Notes under the pieces: model-generated | Databases searched by the model: none | What the model saw: only the letters and a program-made list of their open reading frames with translations | Told to the model about the DNA's origin: nothing | Source: Pseudomicrostroma phylloplanum | Taxonomy: Eukaryota > Basidiomycota > Exobasidiomycetes > Microstromatales | Length of the DNA stretch: 64,000 nt | Assembly (NCBI GenBank): GCA_039545275.1 | Contig: BCHS01000007.1 | Span: 62,001-126,000, forward strand | Reading direction: 5' to 3' | Shown: positions 21,057-31,933 of the stretch, piece after piece | How positions within the stretch are numbered: position 1 is the first letter of the stretch | Layout: each line of letters opens with the position of its first letter | Position numbers and translations under genes: made by a program

Positions 21057-22872
21057 TCATATTTGACCCTTGATCTGCGAATCGTGCCAAAGAAGAGACT
21101 GTCAGTAAGCGTCTTGTTTCTCTACATCACGGCAGTCGCATCGGCCCCTACTCACATCAATCTTGCGGTACTTCTCACCAGCAGCCACCAGCCCGGGCAG
21201 AGCATTCTTGCAATCCCACTTCCGCTCTTCGAATCGCAACCCCTTCGCCCCCGCCTTCTTCTTGCTCCCGCCCCCTGCAGCACCTCCTCGTGAGGAGAGC
21301 GAGGCGGCCAGCTCTGCGGGTGTAGGCTCGATGTAGATGGCGATCTCGTTCGCTTTTAGGAAGTCATGCGCCTCCTGTGCGTCCGCAAAGGCCAGCTCGG
21401 TGGCCAGGTACGGCAGTGGGACAGATGGCCGGTAGCTCTTTGCTACTACACCCAACGCGGCGACCTGTTCCCTCTCGATGAAATGGTCCATGACGTAGGC
21501 GTTCATGTTGGGCGCGTCGCTCCAGAGCTTGAAGAAGTGGTGGTAGTTGCCCGTTGCTAGTGCCAGACGCACAGCGAGAGCGTGGGCCACTGCTGGTTCT
21601 TTCTTCGAGGTAGGGGTGAGCTCAGTCATGAGCGCATTCACTTCCCTTCGATTGCGCGTGTGCAGGAGGTAGAGGATCCGGTAGGCCAGGAACTCCATCC
21701 TGCTCCCAGGTAGGTTGTGATGAGCGTAGAGGACTCGTAGTTGTGACTGACATTGGTTGTACTCTCCCAGATCACCCTTCTCTAGAGCTATCCTCGCATG
21801 AATCTCATAGACCTTGACAGTGAAGTCGTTCTTGATCCTCTGTACCGTCAGATCTTGCCTCATGCTCTTGAACTGATCGCAGACGTAAGCATAGTTGCTC
21901 TCTTCCCTCCATTTCTTCTTGAGTAGCTCGAGGGTCTGCTGTAGTATCGGCAAAGGCCGGACGGTTTTGGGATCAGGGGCAGAAGTGAGACGTAGGTAAG
22001 GCTTCTCCAGCTTGGTGGAGAGTCCGACGACTGTGTCCACGTCCCAGTCAATAACATTCTGGAGCAGGGATCAGAAATGCAGGACCTAGTGAGCAAACGC
22101 TAGTCTTGTCCAACCGTTCTGCCCTTGTAGCTCGTCATGTACTCACTGGGTCTGCTATGCTCTCATCCACGAAACCTCGCGCTGCCAGACTGGAGCCACT
22201 CCCAGATGCTGCTGCCGTCCATCCTTTGCCTGCCATCGCGCTGCTCGGCGAGGGATCATAGGTCCACCCTGATGTTGGTGTGGATGAAGTTGAATCCGCA
22301 TTCCATCCTTGATTCCTTGCTTTACCAGTTTTCTTGCCTCCGTTGGAGCCCAAGGACGTCCCTCCTAGTCGCCCCACCAGAGATGCCGAGGAACTCGGCG
22401 CTGCCTCGCTCCAGCTGGATTCCTGCTCGGCTACAAAGGCCCTCTTTTCTTCCTCGAATCTCCTCGCCCGCTTCTCCCGCTTGTCCTCTTCCTCGAAGAC
22501 ACCAGACGAAGAGCCTGGACGAGATGCGCTAGAGCTTGAGAGGCCATTGGAGTAGTCCATCGTACCGCTCATACTGCCGCCCGTGTCCGAACCGACTGCG
22601 CCTAGCATCCTCTTCTTGCCCTTCTTGATCGGCGTCACAGGCCCTGATCCTCCCACCGACCCTCCTCCTGACCCAAGCGACTTGAGCTGCACATTGTTCC
22701 AGTCAGTCGTGTTGATTGTTCCAGCCTGGAACGACTGGAAGATGATCGTCTTGAGCTCCTCAGAGACCATCTTGCGGTTCGAGTCGTTGCAGGTCTGGAA
22801 GACGCGGTTGGCAAAGTCCTTGAGTGACTGAGGCCATTCTGTACGGCTCCCGCCTGCAGCAGCAGACGACAT
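21057..22872 (-). CDS. SAC3/GANP-domain protein (Thp3/LENG8-like)
   Basis: Exons 22872-22147, 22058-21156 and an 18-nt last exon 21074-21057; all junctions are phase 0, 548 residues. The N-terminus (WPQSLKDFANRVFQTCND and MVSEELKTIIFQSFQAG) is the conserved Thp3 opening. The SAC3 domain starts at the exon 2 border with NVIDWDVDTVVGLSTKLEKPYLRLTS. It continues through VRPLPILQQTLELLKKKW, RQDLTVQRIKNDFTVKVYEIHARIALEKGD and ALATGNYHHFFKLW. It ends YRKIDIKGQI only if the tiny last exon is included. Thp3 with Csn12 links transcription elongation and mRNA processing in yeast; the same role is inferred here. Confidence 0.9.
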
Positions 22873-23356
22873 GGCGGCGGACTCTGATCCAGTGGAGAGC
22901 TGTTGCTGACGGGTGACAGGCTAAGTAGAGGTTGGCAGAGAGGTAGGAACTTGGACGACGGATGAAGCTTGACTTGACTTTGGTCGCTCTTTCCGTGTCA
23001 CGTACGCGGGGACAATTGCCAGGAGCAGGAACGGCAACAGAGAGGGAGAAGAGCGGCTCAGACTGACAGGACGAGGTCGTATGGGAGGGTCTGAGGAAGT
23101 TTACCAGCTCTCCTCTGCGGCGACAGGAGAGACGGGATTGAGGAGAGGTTGTACGAATAGGAGAACAGAAAGGAGCGAAACGCGGAGGCATTGACAATTC
23201 TGTCTCCAAGAGTCCAGCCGCGGCGCAATTGGCCCTGCTGCTCCACACCCGCCGCCTCCTTCCGCACAATGTAGGCCACACTTCGACCGAAGACGGCCTT
23301 GCCCTTCTACCACGACATCACAGCGTACCATCATACCCAGCTCAACCTCGGACGCC
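22873..23356. promoter_or_regulatory. Divergent promoter between the SAC3-domain gene and Cus2
   Basis: 484 bp between divergent start codons. No gene and no obvious TATA box. Confidence 0.4.
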
Positions 23357-24954
23357 ATGGCAGATCAGCCAAACACGTCTGGCGCTGAGCCAGTGTACGA
23401 TCCAGCCGACTTCGCGGAGCCATCCACCTCCTCCGCCTCCGTCCCTGCCTCTGCCGCTGCCGATCCGACATCTTCCTTCCCCTCGGATCCCAACATCTCC
23501 TTCTCTCAAGTGACAGGGAAATGGGTCTACGAGGACCCAAACACTGGTGTGGAGAGCGAGTACGACGAGCAGCTCGGCAAGTGGCGTCAGCTGGTAGACG
23601 AGGAGGAGTGGAAAGCGCAGCAGGGCGCATATGGTGTAGAGGGTGTGGACGAGGATCGACCTGCTGCTCCGGTCATTCGACGCGAGAAGAAGAAGAGGAA
23701 GATCCAGGATCTGGGAGGAGGTGATCCCAACAGCGCTGATGGGAGTGCTACAGGCTCTACGCAGCTGCTTGGCGCTGATCAGCGGGCGGCGGAGCGGAGC
23801 GATGGAGCAGCTGAAGCAGAGGATGAGCGGGGGTCTGCCAAGAGCAAGACCCGTCCAGCTCGCAGGGAGCGAGTCAACACCTCCCTCTTTATCTCCTCTC
23901 TACCGTTGGATGCCACGCAAGACGAAGTTGCCAAGGTCTTCTCGAGGTACGGCATCCTTGCAGAGTCAGACGATGGCTCGCCGAGGGTCAAGCTGTACAT
24001 GGATGACAAGACGGGGATGTGCAAAGGCGAGGCTCTGCTGACCTTTTTCAAGGCAGAGAGTTGTCAGTTGGCTATTCAGCTCCTTGATGGGACGTGCTTG
24101 AGAGCGGCCGAAGGCAAGAGCACGCCGCTGATGAAAGTCCAGATGGCCGACTGGAGCGGCAAGGAGACTGAGGATAGCAAGACGAAGACCGAAGAGGCTT
24201 CTCGCGGCAACGGAGCAAAGGCTATTGCTGAGCAGGCGCCTTCAGCATCGAAGCCGGTAGCTTCCTCCGCACCGTCCACTTCAATATCGACTACAGGGTC
24301 CGCTGCAAAGAAGCCGCGCAATGAACAGGACAAGAAGAAAGCAGCGAAACGGTATGCCCGTATGAACGAGTGAGTAATCAGACAGTGCTATTGGCTTGCC
24401 CACCCCTCCTCCGCCTCCTTCCCTCAGCGCTGACTCTACCACCTTTGTCCTCTTCCTCCACGTCCATCTACAGGAAGCTCGCAGGCTGGGAGTCCGACTC
24501 GGACGAAGAGACGTCCGCCTCTCTTCGCCCCTCCGGCGTGCAAGCAGGGTACAGCAATCCCCTCTCCCGCACCCTAATCCTCAAGCGCATCTTCACCCTC
24601 TCCGAGCTCTCCTCCGACCCCTCTCTCCTTCTAGACCTCTCCTCCGACATCCGCGAAGAGTGCGCCAATTTCGGAGAAGTGACAAGTGTGACGCTCTGGG
24701 ATCTTGAGCCAGAGGGGGTGGTCAGTGTCAAGTTTCGAAGGGGGGAAGAGGCACAGGCTGCTTTGAAGGTTATGGATGGGAGGTTCTTTGCGGGGACGAG
24801 GATAGAGGCGTTTTTGAGCGAGGGAAATAAAGTCAAGTTTAGAAGGAGTAGGGGCGAAGCTGCGGGATTGGGAGAGGATTCTGATGAGGAGGGAGCAGAG
24901 AAGAAGGACGGGTTCGGGGAGTGGCTGGAGGGAGAAGGGGGAAAGGAAGCGTAA
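23357..24954 (+). CDS. Cus2/Tat-SF1-like splicing factor with RRMs
   Basis: Exons 23357-24369 and 24474-24954 (phase 2) give 497 residues. The N-terminal region has an OCRE/WW-like piece (SQVTGKWVYEDPNTGVESEYDEQLGKW, residues about 51-77). A basic nuclear-localisation-like stretch follows (RREKKKRKIQDLG). RRM1 has RNP2 LFISSLPLDATQDEVAKVF and RNP1-like GMCKGEALLTFF. The second, UHM-type RRM spans exon 2: LSRTLILKRIFTLSEL, IREECANFGEVTSVTLWD, GVVSVKFRRGEEAQAAL and GRFFAGTRIEAFL, with an acidic tail. In yeast Cus2 helps U2 snRNA refolding and contacts SF3b1 (Hsh155). The order and spacing fit this family well. Confidence 0.9.
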
Positions 24955-25087
24955 TGGAAATACCAGTGCTTCGGAATGAAGCTTGCAGCCGAAGAGGGAC
25001 TGTGTGATATGTGACCATAGATTGATGACAGACAACACTTGCCTCATCGTCTAGACACATGACGTCCCTGGGCGCTACCCGGCTAAT

Positions 25088-26961
25088 CTACTGTCCCATG
25101 CCCGGTCCCTCGTTCTTCAACGAACTCCTACCAGCGCGCAAGATCTCATCAACGCTGAGCAGGTTCGTCGCAATGACGGAGCTGTAGAAGGGAGGGACAG
25201 AGAAAGTTCATCAGCACCCTACTGCGAAAGAGATATGCCTCGACTGCGTTACTCGTACTCACCAGCTGTGGATCATATGCCTCTTGACCCTGTAGTTGTC
25301 CCACACGCCAGCTCCCACCACGTCCATTGGCTCTCCGCTCTCCATGTCCAAACCCACGACCATGCCCTCTGCCGACTCGTCCTGCAGCTTGACGATGACG
25401 TCCTGCACATCGAAGCCTCCGTTCCTGGCGAGGGTCTTTGGGATGACCAGGAGGGCCTCGGCGAAGGCCTGCACTCCCAGCTTAGCGCGACCCTTGGCCG
25501 CCTTCTTGACGACGTCGTTGAGGTAAGTGGCAGCGGCGATCTCGTAGGCTCCGCCACCCGGGACGAGCGAAGCATCCTCGATGGCATTCTTGACACTCCT
25601 CAGTCCGTCTCTGACCGCATCCTGAATCTGCTGGATCGTGTGCGAGTTGGGGCCCTTGATGAGCAGCGTCACACTCCTGGGCTCCTTGACTTCCTCGACG
25701 AATGTGAACTTCTCCTCTCCCAGGGTGTGCTCGTAGACGAGTCCCGCGTAGCCCAACACCTCAGGTGTGAGGCCCTCTACGGAGTTCATCGCTGTACCGC
25801 CACAGCACAACTGCAGCCTCTCCATGTTCCTCCTCTTTGCCCTCCTGAGAGCCAAGATTCCCTCCTTTGCTAGCATGTCCAGTGACATTGGGTCGATGCC
25901 CTTTTGGTTGAAGATGACAAATTGCTTCTTCTTCGAGTCGCTGCCCACGTCTTGGTCGCACACTGCCCGCTTCAGGTCGATGATCTTCTGCACCTTGGCG
26001 TCCACGAAGCGACGCTCGGACTCGACCAGCTTTTCACGTTGCTCGGCAGAAGAGTAGAAGAACGACGAATTGACCTCACTGAAGGGCGGCAGAAGAGGGG
26101 GCGAACAACGTCAGGTCAGAGTGCGCCCAAGCTCCCTTCTGCTACTGTGCCTCGTCCCACTCACGTCTTTTCGTACTCCAAGCTGACGTTGAGCGTCAGC
26201 ACAAATGCATTCTCCACTCTCCTAGGCATATCGGCATGTCTAGCTCCATGATCCAGCACCAATCCCTTTATGAGCTGTGTGTCCGTCTCTGTCCTATGCT
26301 GCATCTTCATGATCTCCACCATGTGAAGGTCAATGGGGTCCTTTACCTCCCACTCCTTGACCGACTCTGAGCTTCCGTCGGCCTTTGGCTCAGGCGCTGT
26401 GATCTTGGATGTGGTGGAAGGCTTGATGGCCAGCACGGCGTCTACGATGTCTCCTGCGAGCTGCGTGGCGAGCTTGGGGTGGATCTTTGTCGAGAGGGAA
26501 GTGTGGGCAACGGAGACGAGGGCGGTACGGTCCAGGTTGGGCGATTGCTTGAAGGTGTCGAGGAACTTGAGAGCTCCGAGCTTTGCGTCTTCGAATCCTT
26601 CGCTGAGAACCCGCGGGTGCACACCCTCCTGGATATACCTCTCTGCCTGCTTCAGAAGCTCTCCCACCAGCAGCACCACGCTCGTGGTCCCATCTCCACA
26701 CTGCTCGTCCTGCGCAACGGCAGTACGGGCGATCATGGCTGCAGTGGGGTTCTGGATCTGCATCTCTGTCAGCAGAACCTTACCGTCCTTTGTCATCTTG
26801 AGGTTGCCCGAGCCGTCCACGAGGAGCTTGAGGGAGCCTCGTGGACCCAGGTTGGCGGCGACGACATTGGCGAGACCGACTGCGCCTGCAGTGTTCACTT
26901 GGAGAGCCTGTGTGCGACGCACAGATTCGGCACGAGGGTTAAGTAGCTCGATTGCCGACAT
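25088..26961 (-). CDS. CCT6: T-complex protein 1 subunit zeta (CCT6)
   Basis: Exons 26961-26165, 26078-25263 and 25181-25088 have matching phases (568 residues). Group II chaperonin signatures are [17 protein letters not shown], the ATP-site motif [20 protein letters not shown] and the catalytic region [16 protein letters not shown]. Also present are [16 protein letters not shown] (created by splicing), [25 protein letters not shown] and [28 protein letters not shown]. It works in the cytosolic TRiC ring that folds actin and tubulin. A roughly 24-residue insert ([20 protein letters not shown]) sits before [10 protein letters not shown] and accounts for the greater length than the usual 531-546. 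The three-residue end MGQ is ordinary. Confidence 0.96.
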
Positions 26962-27338
26962 TCTGATGTCGTCGAGTGGGGGGAGTAGAGATCGATGTGA
27001 TGAGACGAGATGAGTACTGGTGGAGATGCTTCCTCTCGAGAATAAGTCTGTCTCGCTGCTAGTCTACTCGCCCAGGCGTGTACGCTGCTCGACGCACTTC
27101 ACTTGCCTCAGGCGCATTTCTTCCTCGTCCTTCCGCGCAACCTGGGTCAGTGCGTGCGTGTGTGCGTGTGTGCGTGTGTGTGTCTGTTCGACTCCTGCTT
27201 CCGTCCCGAGCGAGGCGACAAGCAACACCAAGTGTCACTTCCGTCAGAACACCACCGGCGAGGTTCCTCCTATCAGCAGCAACTGTCACTGCCGTTGTGA
27301 CTGATCGCGGCTCGCAGCTAAGAGCGGCTTCACCAGTC
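26962..27338. promoter_or_regulatory. Divergent promoter between CCT6 and the dynactin gene
   Basis: 377 bp with an alternating TGCG/TG-rich purine-pyrimidine run at about 27,152-27,185. No gene. Confidence 0.5.
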
Positions 27339-28322
27339 ATGTCCGCCGCTTCAGCCTCTCCACCACCCGCCGGAGCAATCTCCCCCACCCTCGCACTGCA
27401 GCTACGTCTCTCCCACCTCCAATCCCTCATCGGCTACACTCCCAGTCCTACCAATGCCGCCTCTCAAGACCCCACCTCATCTCTACAGTCCCAGTCGGAT
27501 ATCAAGCCTATCCTTCTCCGAGCCCTGACAGCCAAACAAACTCTCGACACGCACGTCTCCTCTCACTCCTCCCTCCGCAAGTTCCTGAGGGACTTTGACG
27601 CTAACCGTCGTCTCCTAGACGGCGGGTTCCGGTACGACGCGCGTGACTCGGGGGATCAGGCTCGTACTGGCGGTACAGGCACAGGCACAGGGAGCGGCAG
27701 TGGGAGTGCTGCGCGATTCCTCTCCCTTTCTCTCGATCCGCTTGGTGAGGAGGAGCAGGACAAAAGGAGGGGGAGCGGGGCTAGAGAAGCTGTCCTGACC
27801 ACGCAGGAGCAGATCCTGTTGGTCGTCGAGGCGGAGAGGGATATGAGGATGCTCGAGAGGATGCTACTGGAGTGTGAGGCGCTGGATAGACGGGGTGTGG
27901 CGGGCGCTGGGAAGATGGCTGGTGAGTGGGCTGCTCTACGGAGGGAGAGAGAAGAAGAGTCCATGACTGACTGATGGGCGAGATTTCTCTCCACTCCCAC
28001 CTACTTTCAGAGTACGAACAGCTACAACCCCTCCTGGAGGAATGTCTCCAAGTACACAAGAGCGATCTATCCCCCGCGCAGAACGAAATCGAGGAGACAC
28101 TGCTGCGTCTACTGGAGCGCTATCAAGTGCATGTGAGTGCAGATCGAAGCTCTCCTGAGCAGCTGACGATTCCACTGACCAGAGTGGCTAACCTGTCTTC
28201 TTTTCTTTCGCCCTCAGGTCGACTCGCTCTCCCGCCTCTTCATCTCCTGGGACGAAGCGCTCAAGGAGATGGAGGACAAAGTCTCTGCGCTGGAAAGGGG
28301 AAAGAGGAGGCGCGGGGAGTGA
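27339..28322 (+). CDS. Dynactin p24/p22-like subunit (DCTN3 family)
   Basis: Exons 27339-27921, 28011-28132 and 28218-28322 (phases 1 and 0) encode 269 residues. Two long coiled-coil-prone regions are seen, around residues 50-90 (PILLRALTAKQTLDTHVSS) and 150-200 (VLTTQEQILLVVEAERDMRMLERML). They continue in exon 2 with EYEQLQPLLEECLQVH and exon 3 with VDSLSRLFISWDEALKEMEDKV. The last block closely resembles the end of animal p24 ('LSkqFvqWDEllcqLE'), which sits in the dynactin shoulder beside dynamitin. A Gly/Thr-rich linker (TGGTGTGTGSGSG) is low complexity. Assignment rests on the C-terminal motif and coiled-coil layout, so it is good but not certain. Confidence 0.7.
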
Positions 28323-28458
28323 TGATCGCAAAGAGCAAAGAGCAAGACTGCAGACTACAGAGCAGAAGAGGAGTTGCTATTCCATGTATTTGTACCGATC
28401 GGGTTCATAGAGAGTCTAGATATACCATTGCATCGCCTCCCACCGCATCGTGTACGGT

Positions 28459-29948
28459 TCACAAGAGACCACCGAGGACCATCTTCTTCCTCACTAGACC
28501 CGTGACGCTGTCCCACAACCTCTCCGCCCAAGACTCCTTAGTTTCACCACTTGTCGCTGTCTTCGCCGCGGTCGCCTTCTCCTCGGCGGCGGCCGTCTCA
28601 GCCCGCAGCGCCTCCTCCAGCAATACCGAGTTGACAATAGCCGCGAGCCTCACACCTCCTAGCGCGAGCTGTCTCTGAATGACCAGATCATCGCTGATCC
28701 TCTGGAGGTACTCGTCTGCCAGCTCGGGCAGGTCAGGTTGTGGGGAGGGGTGAGGAGGAGTTGGATGGCCGGGTGGAGGGGGCCTGCTGGTCGTTGGTGC
28801 GGGGTTGGGAGAGGGACGACGACGGCGGCGGCGACGCCTTCGCTCAGCTTCGATGTCGCCTCCAGCCGCAATTACGTCTGAGAGCTCCTCCATGAGACCC
28901 TCGTCACCTTCCTCCCCAGGCGCGGGCACAGGCGAAGCAAAAGCGTACCGACACACAAGCGGGTGCATGGGTCTGCTCCAAGCCATAGGACAGAGGGGCA
29001 GGTCCGTCTCGTCGACTCGGTTCGTCGGTTCGTCCTTGAAGTCTAAGTCTGTGCTGGGAGAGTCTGGACAACTGGCCCAGGAGGACCATTCGTTCTCCCA
29101 CCATGCTGGCGCGGAAGAGGAGGAAGAGGAGGAGGAGGGTTTGCCGATGCCTAGACCTTCGGCCATGATCCAGCGGATGTAAGGGTCCCAGACTTGGCCT
29201 TGCAGGGCGGACTCGAAGGGCAGAGAAGGGAGGGGGGTAGTGTAATTGTAGAGATTGCGGATCTGAGTGTTGATGACTGNAAAGGGGGGGGGGGGGGAGC
29301 AGAATTGATATTGTCAGACCAGAGCTGCTCTGAGGGTCGCGATTATTCCCTCTACAGTACAGTACAACACTCACTCTGTCCGTCCCAAACGCTGTGCAGC
29401 CTGGCCTTTCTGCCTTCATACCTGACCCACACATCGTTGCCGCCCCTAGCTCTACCTGTCAGGTGCAATGGCTGATGTAGGTCGCCAACAAAGTGCGTCA
29501 CGAACCTGAGCGCCACGTCCCTTTCGGCTCCTGTGCCATCCCTGAGTTGCCTGGTGTAATTGACTAGCCCGGTGAGGACATTGTCTTGATCTGTGAAGCC
29601 CTGCTCGCCATAGGTGCACGTCTTTGGCGGCTCATCATGCACGGGATTGACATAGTGGAGGTGACCGGACCAGGGCATGCGCCATTTGGCCGTGTCTGGC
29701 CAGCTGGCGAGGGTCGCGAGATGACAGTGAGTGTGTGGTGCGTCTTTACGCGGATAAGGGGAGGTGTAGGAGGTGAAGGAGGGTAGGATTGTGCAGAGGT
29801 GTGTGCGTACGGCTGGATGTAGAAGGGACTGGGCGATTGTGGCTACGATTGCGTGGCCTGCTTGACCCCATGCGAGGGCCGGGGAGGGTCCGATGAGTAG
29901 TAGGATGAGTAAAGGGAGACCGAGGAATAGCGAGGATGAGCGTACCAT
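28459..29948 (-). CDS. S1/P1-family zinc nuclease
   Basis: Exon 1 is 29948-29375 and exon 2 is 29276-28459 (phase 1), for 463 residues. A signal peptide (LFLGLPLLILLLIGPSPALA) is followed by mature WGQAGH, whose Trp and His bind zinc. All other family ligands can be placed: Asp in LASWPD, His in LHYVNP, His/Asp in FVTHFVGD, His in HQPLH, and His/Asp in RLHSVWD. The enzyme hydrolyses single-stranded nucleic acids and 3'-nucleotides outside the cell or in the secretory pathway. Exon 2 is unusual, with a Ser run, a nine-Arg run plus Pro-rich segment and a 45-residue basic/hydrophobic tail after the normal end (GGVRLAAIVNSVL). The intron contains an ambiguous base and a poly-G run. Confidence 0.9.
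29281..29299. repeat. Homopolymer G tract next to an ambiguous base
   Basis: An N at 29,280 followed by AAA and a run of about 15 G lies in the polypyrimidine tract (minus strand) of the nuclease intron. Length is probably unreliable, but the tract is non-coding and the splice site (CAG at 29,279-29,277) is intact. Confidence 0.8.
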
Positions 29949-30346
29949 GGCTTGATGGTGGCCACCCAGGTGTGATGCTGCCCCTGGTGGTACCGAGGGA
30001 GCGTAGAAGTGAGTGAGTGACAGCGCCGGCCAGGGTGAGATAGGCGGGTTAGACTGGCCGAGGGTGGCAGCCGATGTGCACTGATCACCTTGGCGCTGTC
30101 CGTTGCTGTTGGGCGGGGGAGAGAATTGAAACTCCGCCCCGCGTGTGTGCCCCAGCATCCACGCCTCGCTCTCACGGGCAAAGGCGTTGGCGGGTGATTA
30201 GTCTAGACGAGGCACCGCCAGTCAAGTCCACGTCGGCTGCTGCTGCCCCTTCCGCTTCTTCCCTCTGCTTCCTTCCCTTTCAGCATCCCATTACACCATC
30301 ACGCCCTCTCCCTCTCTCCCTCCCTCCCATCCACTCACACCCGTTG
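29949..30346. promoter_or_regulatory. Divergent promoter between the S1/P1 nuclease and cytochrome b5 reductase
   Basis: 398 bp between divergent starts. The minus-strand frame stays open upstream of the nuclease signal peptide, but the first hydrophobic signal begins at the ATG chosen (29,948). Confidence 0.4.
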
Positions 30347-31458
30347 ATGATCCCTCCCCAGTTCGCTCTCCTCGTCGCCGCCATCACAGGCTTCTCCATC
30401 TTCTTTGCAGGATCAAAGGTCATGGCAAAGAAGTACGCCTACTCACTACCCATCCTGGGCGACTTTGACCATGCCACCAACTTCCAGGACCCGCAAGTGG
30501 CGGGAGCATTCGGTATTGGACTTGTGCTCAGCTTGCTCTTCCTCAGCTGGGCATTCTCCAGTGGCAGTGAGTATCGCAGAGGATGACATCGAAAGGGCGG
30601 AGAGGGGAACGCGTCGGAAGATTGATGGCGGCAGATCTGCTGCAACCACAGACGTACTTACTCACCTCGCGGAACCTCCTCCCGCCGCCCCTTTTCTCTG
30701 CAGAGCCACGGACTAGCTTGACCAACGAATGGCAAAAGTTCAACCTCATGGAGAGGAAGAGGATCTCCACCAACACCTCCCTTTACCGCTTCCGCCTGCC
30801 TGGCACCAATGCCATCCTCGGTCTGCCCATTGGCCAGCACATCTCCATTCAGGCCGAGATTGACGGCAAGCAGGTGCAGCGCTCATACACCCCTACCTCT
30901 TCCGACGATGACCGTGGATTCTTTGACCTGATCATCAAGACGTACCCTCAGGGCAACATCTCAAAGCACGTAGAGGGCCTGCGCATCGGCGAGCAGATTC
31001 AAGTCAAGGGACCCAAGGGTCAGATGCACTATCACCCCGGACTGGCCAGCGAGCTAGGCATGATTGCTGGTGGTACCGGCTTCACTCCTTGCCTGCAGAT
31101 CATCCGAGCTGTGCTCAAGAACCCTTCGGACAAGACAAAGATCAGCTTTATTTACTGCAACGTCACCGAGGGAGACATTCTCCTCAAGGACGAGCTCGAC
31201 ACCCTCGCCCGCGACAACCCAGACCGGTTCAAGGTGACCTACTTCCTCAATGAGCCTCCCCCGGCCTGGAAGGGAATGACCGGATTCATCACAAAGGACG
31301 CCATCAAGGAGCACCTCCCTGCACCTGCTGGAGACATTAAGATCCTCATGTGTGGACCGCCCCCGATGATCAATGCTTGCAAGAAGCACCTCGATGAGCT
31401 GGGCTACGAGAAGCCAAGGACCGTCAGCAAGATGGAGGACCAGGTCTTTTCCTTCTAA
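30347..31458 (+). CDS. NADH-cytochrome b5 reductase
   Basis: Exons 30347-30566 and 30704-31458 (phase 1) give 324 residues. Two N-terminal hydrophobic stretches (FALLVAAITGFSIFFAG and GAFGIGLVLSLLFLSWAF) anchor the protein. The FAD domain has RSYTPTSSDDD (the RxYTPxS flavin motif) and GNISKHVEGLRIG. The NADH domain has MIAGGTGFTPCLQII, YCNVTEGDILLKDEL, and MCGPPPMINACKKHL with the nicotinamide-site Cys. It ends with VFSF, typical of fungal CBR1. It passes electrons from NADH to cytochrome b5 for desaturases, sterol synthesis and related reactions, at the ER or mitochondrial outer membrane. Two rather than one N-terminal hydrophobic segments is slightly unusual. Confidence 0.94.
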
Positions 31459-31933
31459 ACAGAGCGGTGCTCAGCGCAGAGAGGAAATGGAGCGGGCAGG
31501 ACATAGGATGGCAGTCGAGGCCACCGGGCCTGACAAGGGAAACAGCTCGGAAACGTGATATCACGAGAAGGGAAGGGAGGGAAAGTGCAGTGCGGCGCTA
31601 CACAGGGTAGATGGGATAGTAAGGCTGGATACAGTAGAGAGTCAGAGCGAGGATGTTCCGGCAGGTATCACGCGTGGACTCTAGAGCGCAGGAAGGGAGG
31701 GAGGGTGAGGGGAGGGAGCAGAAGGCTACAAGGCTGTCTACCACACGCAATGTGCTCGTAGCGGCTTCTGCTTCTTCAGGATCAGATGTTAATTCCTTCA
31801 AATCATGTGTTCGATTCTTTTGCAATGCTACAAAAACGTCGTTAATCAGCCGTCCACAGTACTGCCAATGCCAATGCCAATGCCAATGAGAATGCCAGCC
31901 ACTAGCCAGCCAGCCAGCTAGCGGGCTAGCGGG
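31459..31933. other. Intergenic spacer with short tandem repeats
   Basis: 3' regions of two convergent genes. Contains about four copies of CCAATG at 31,865-31,888 and AGCCAGCCAGCC/GCGGGCTA repeats just before 31,934. A TTCGATT loop near 31,810 resembles a T-loop, but no tRNA fold can be drawn. Confidence 0.6.

Noticed and set aside
25235..25873. 212-codon plus-strand frame opposite CCT6
   Set aside because: Antisense shadow of chaperonin exon 2; no start context or family similarity.
31790..31840. T-loop-like TTCGATT in an intergenic region, possible tRNA
   Set aside because: The flanking bases do not form a T stem, and no D arm, anticodon arm or acceptor stem can be drawn.
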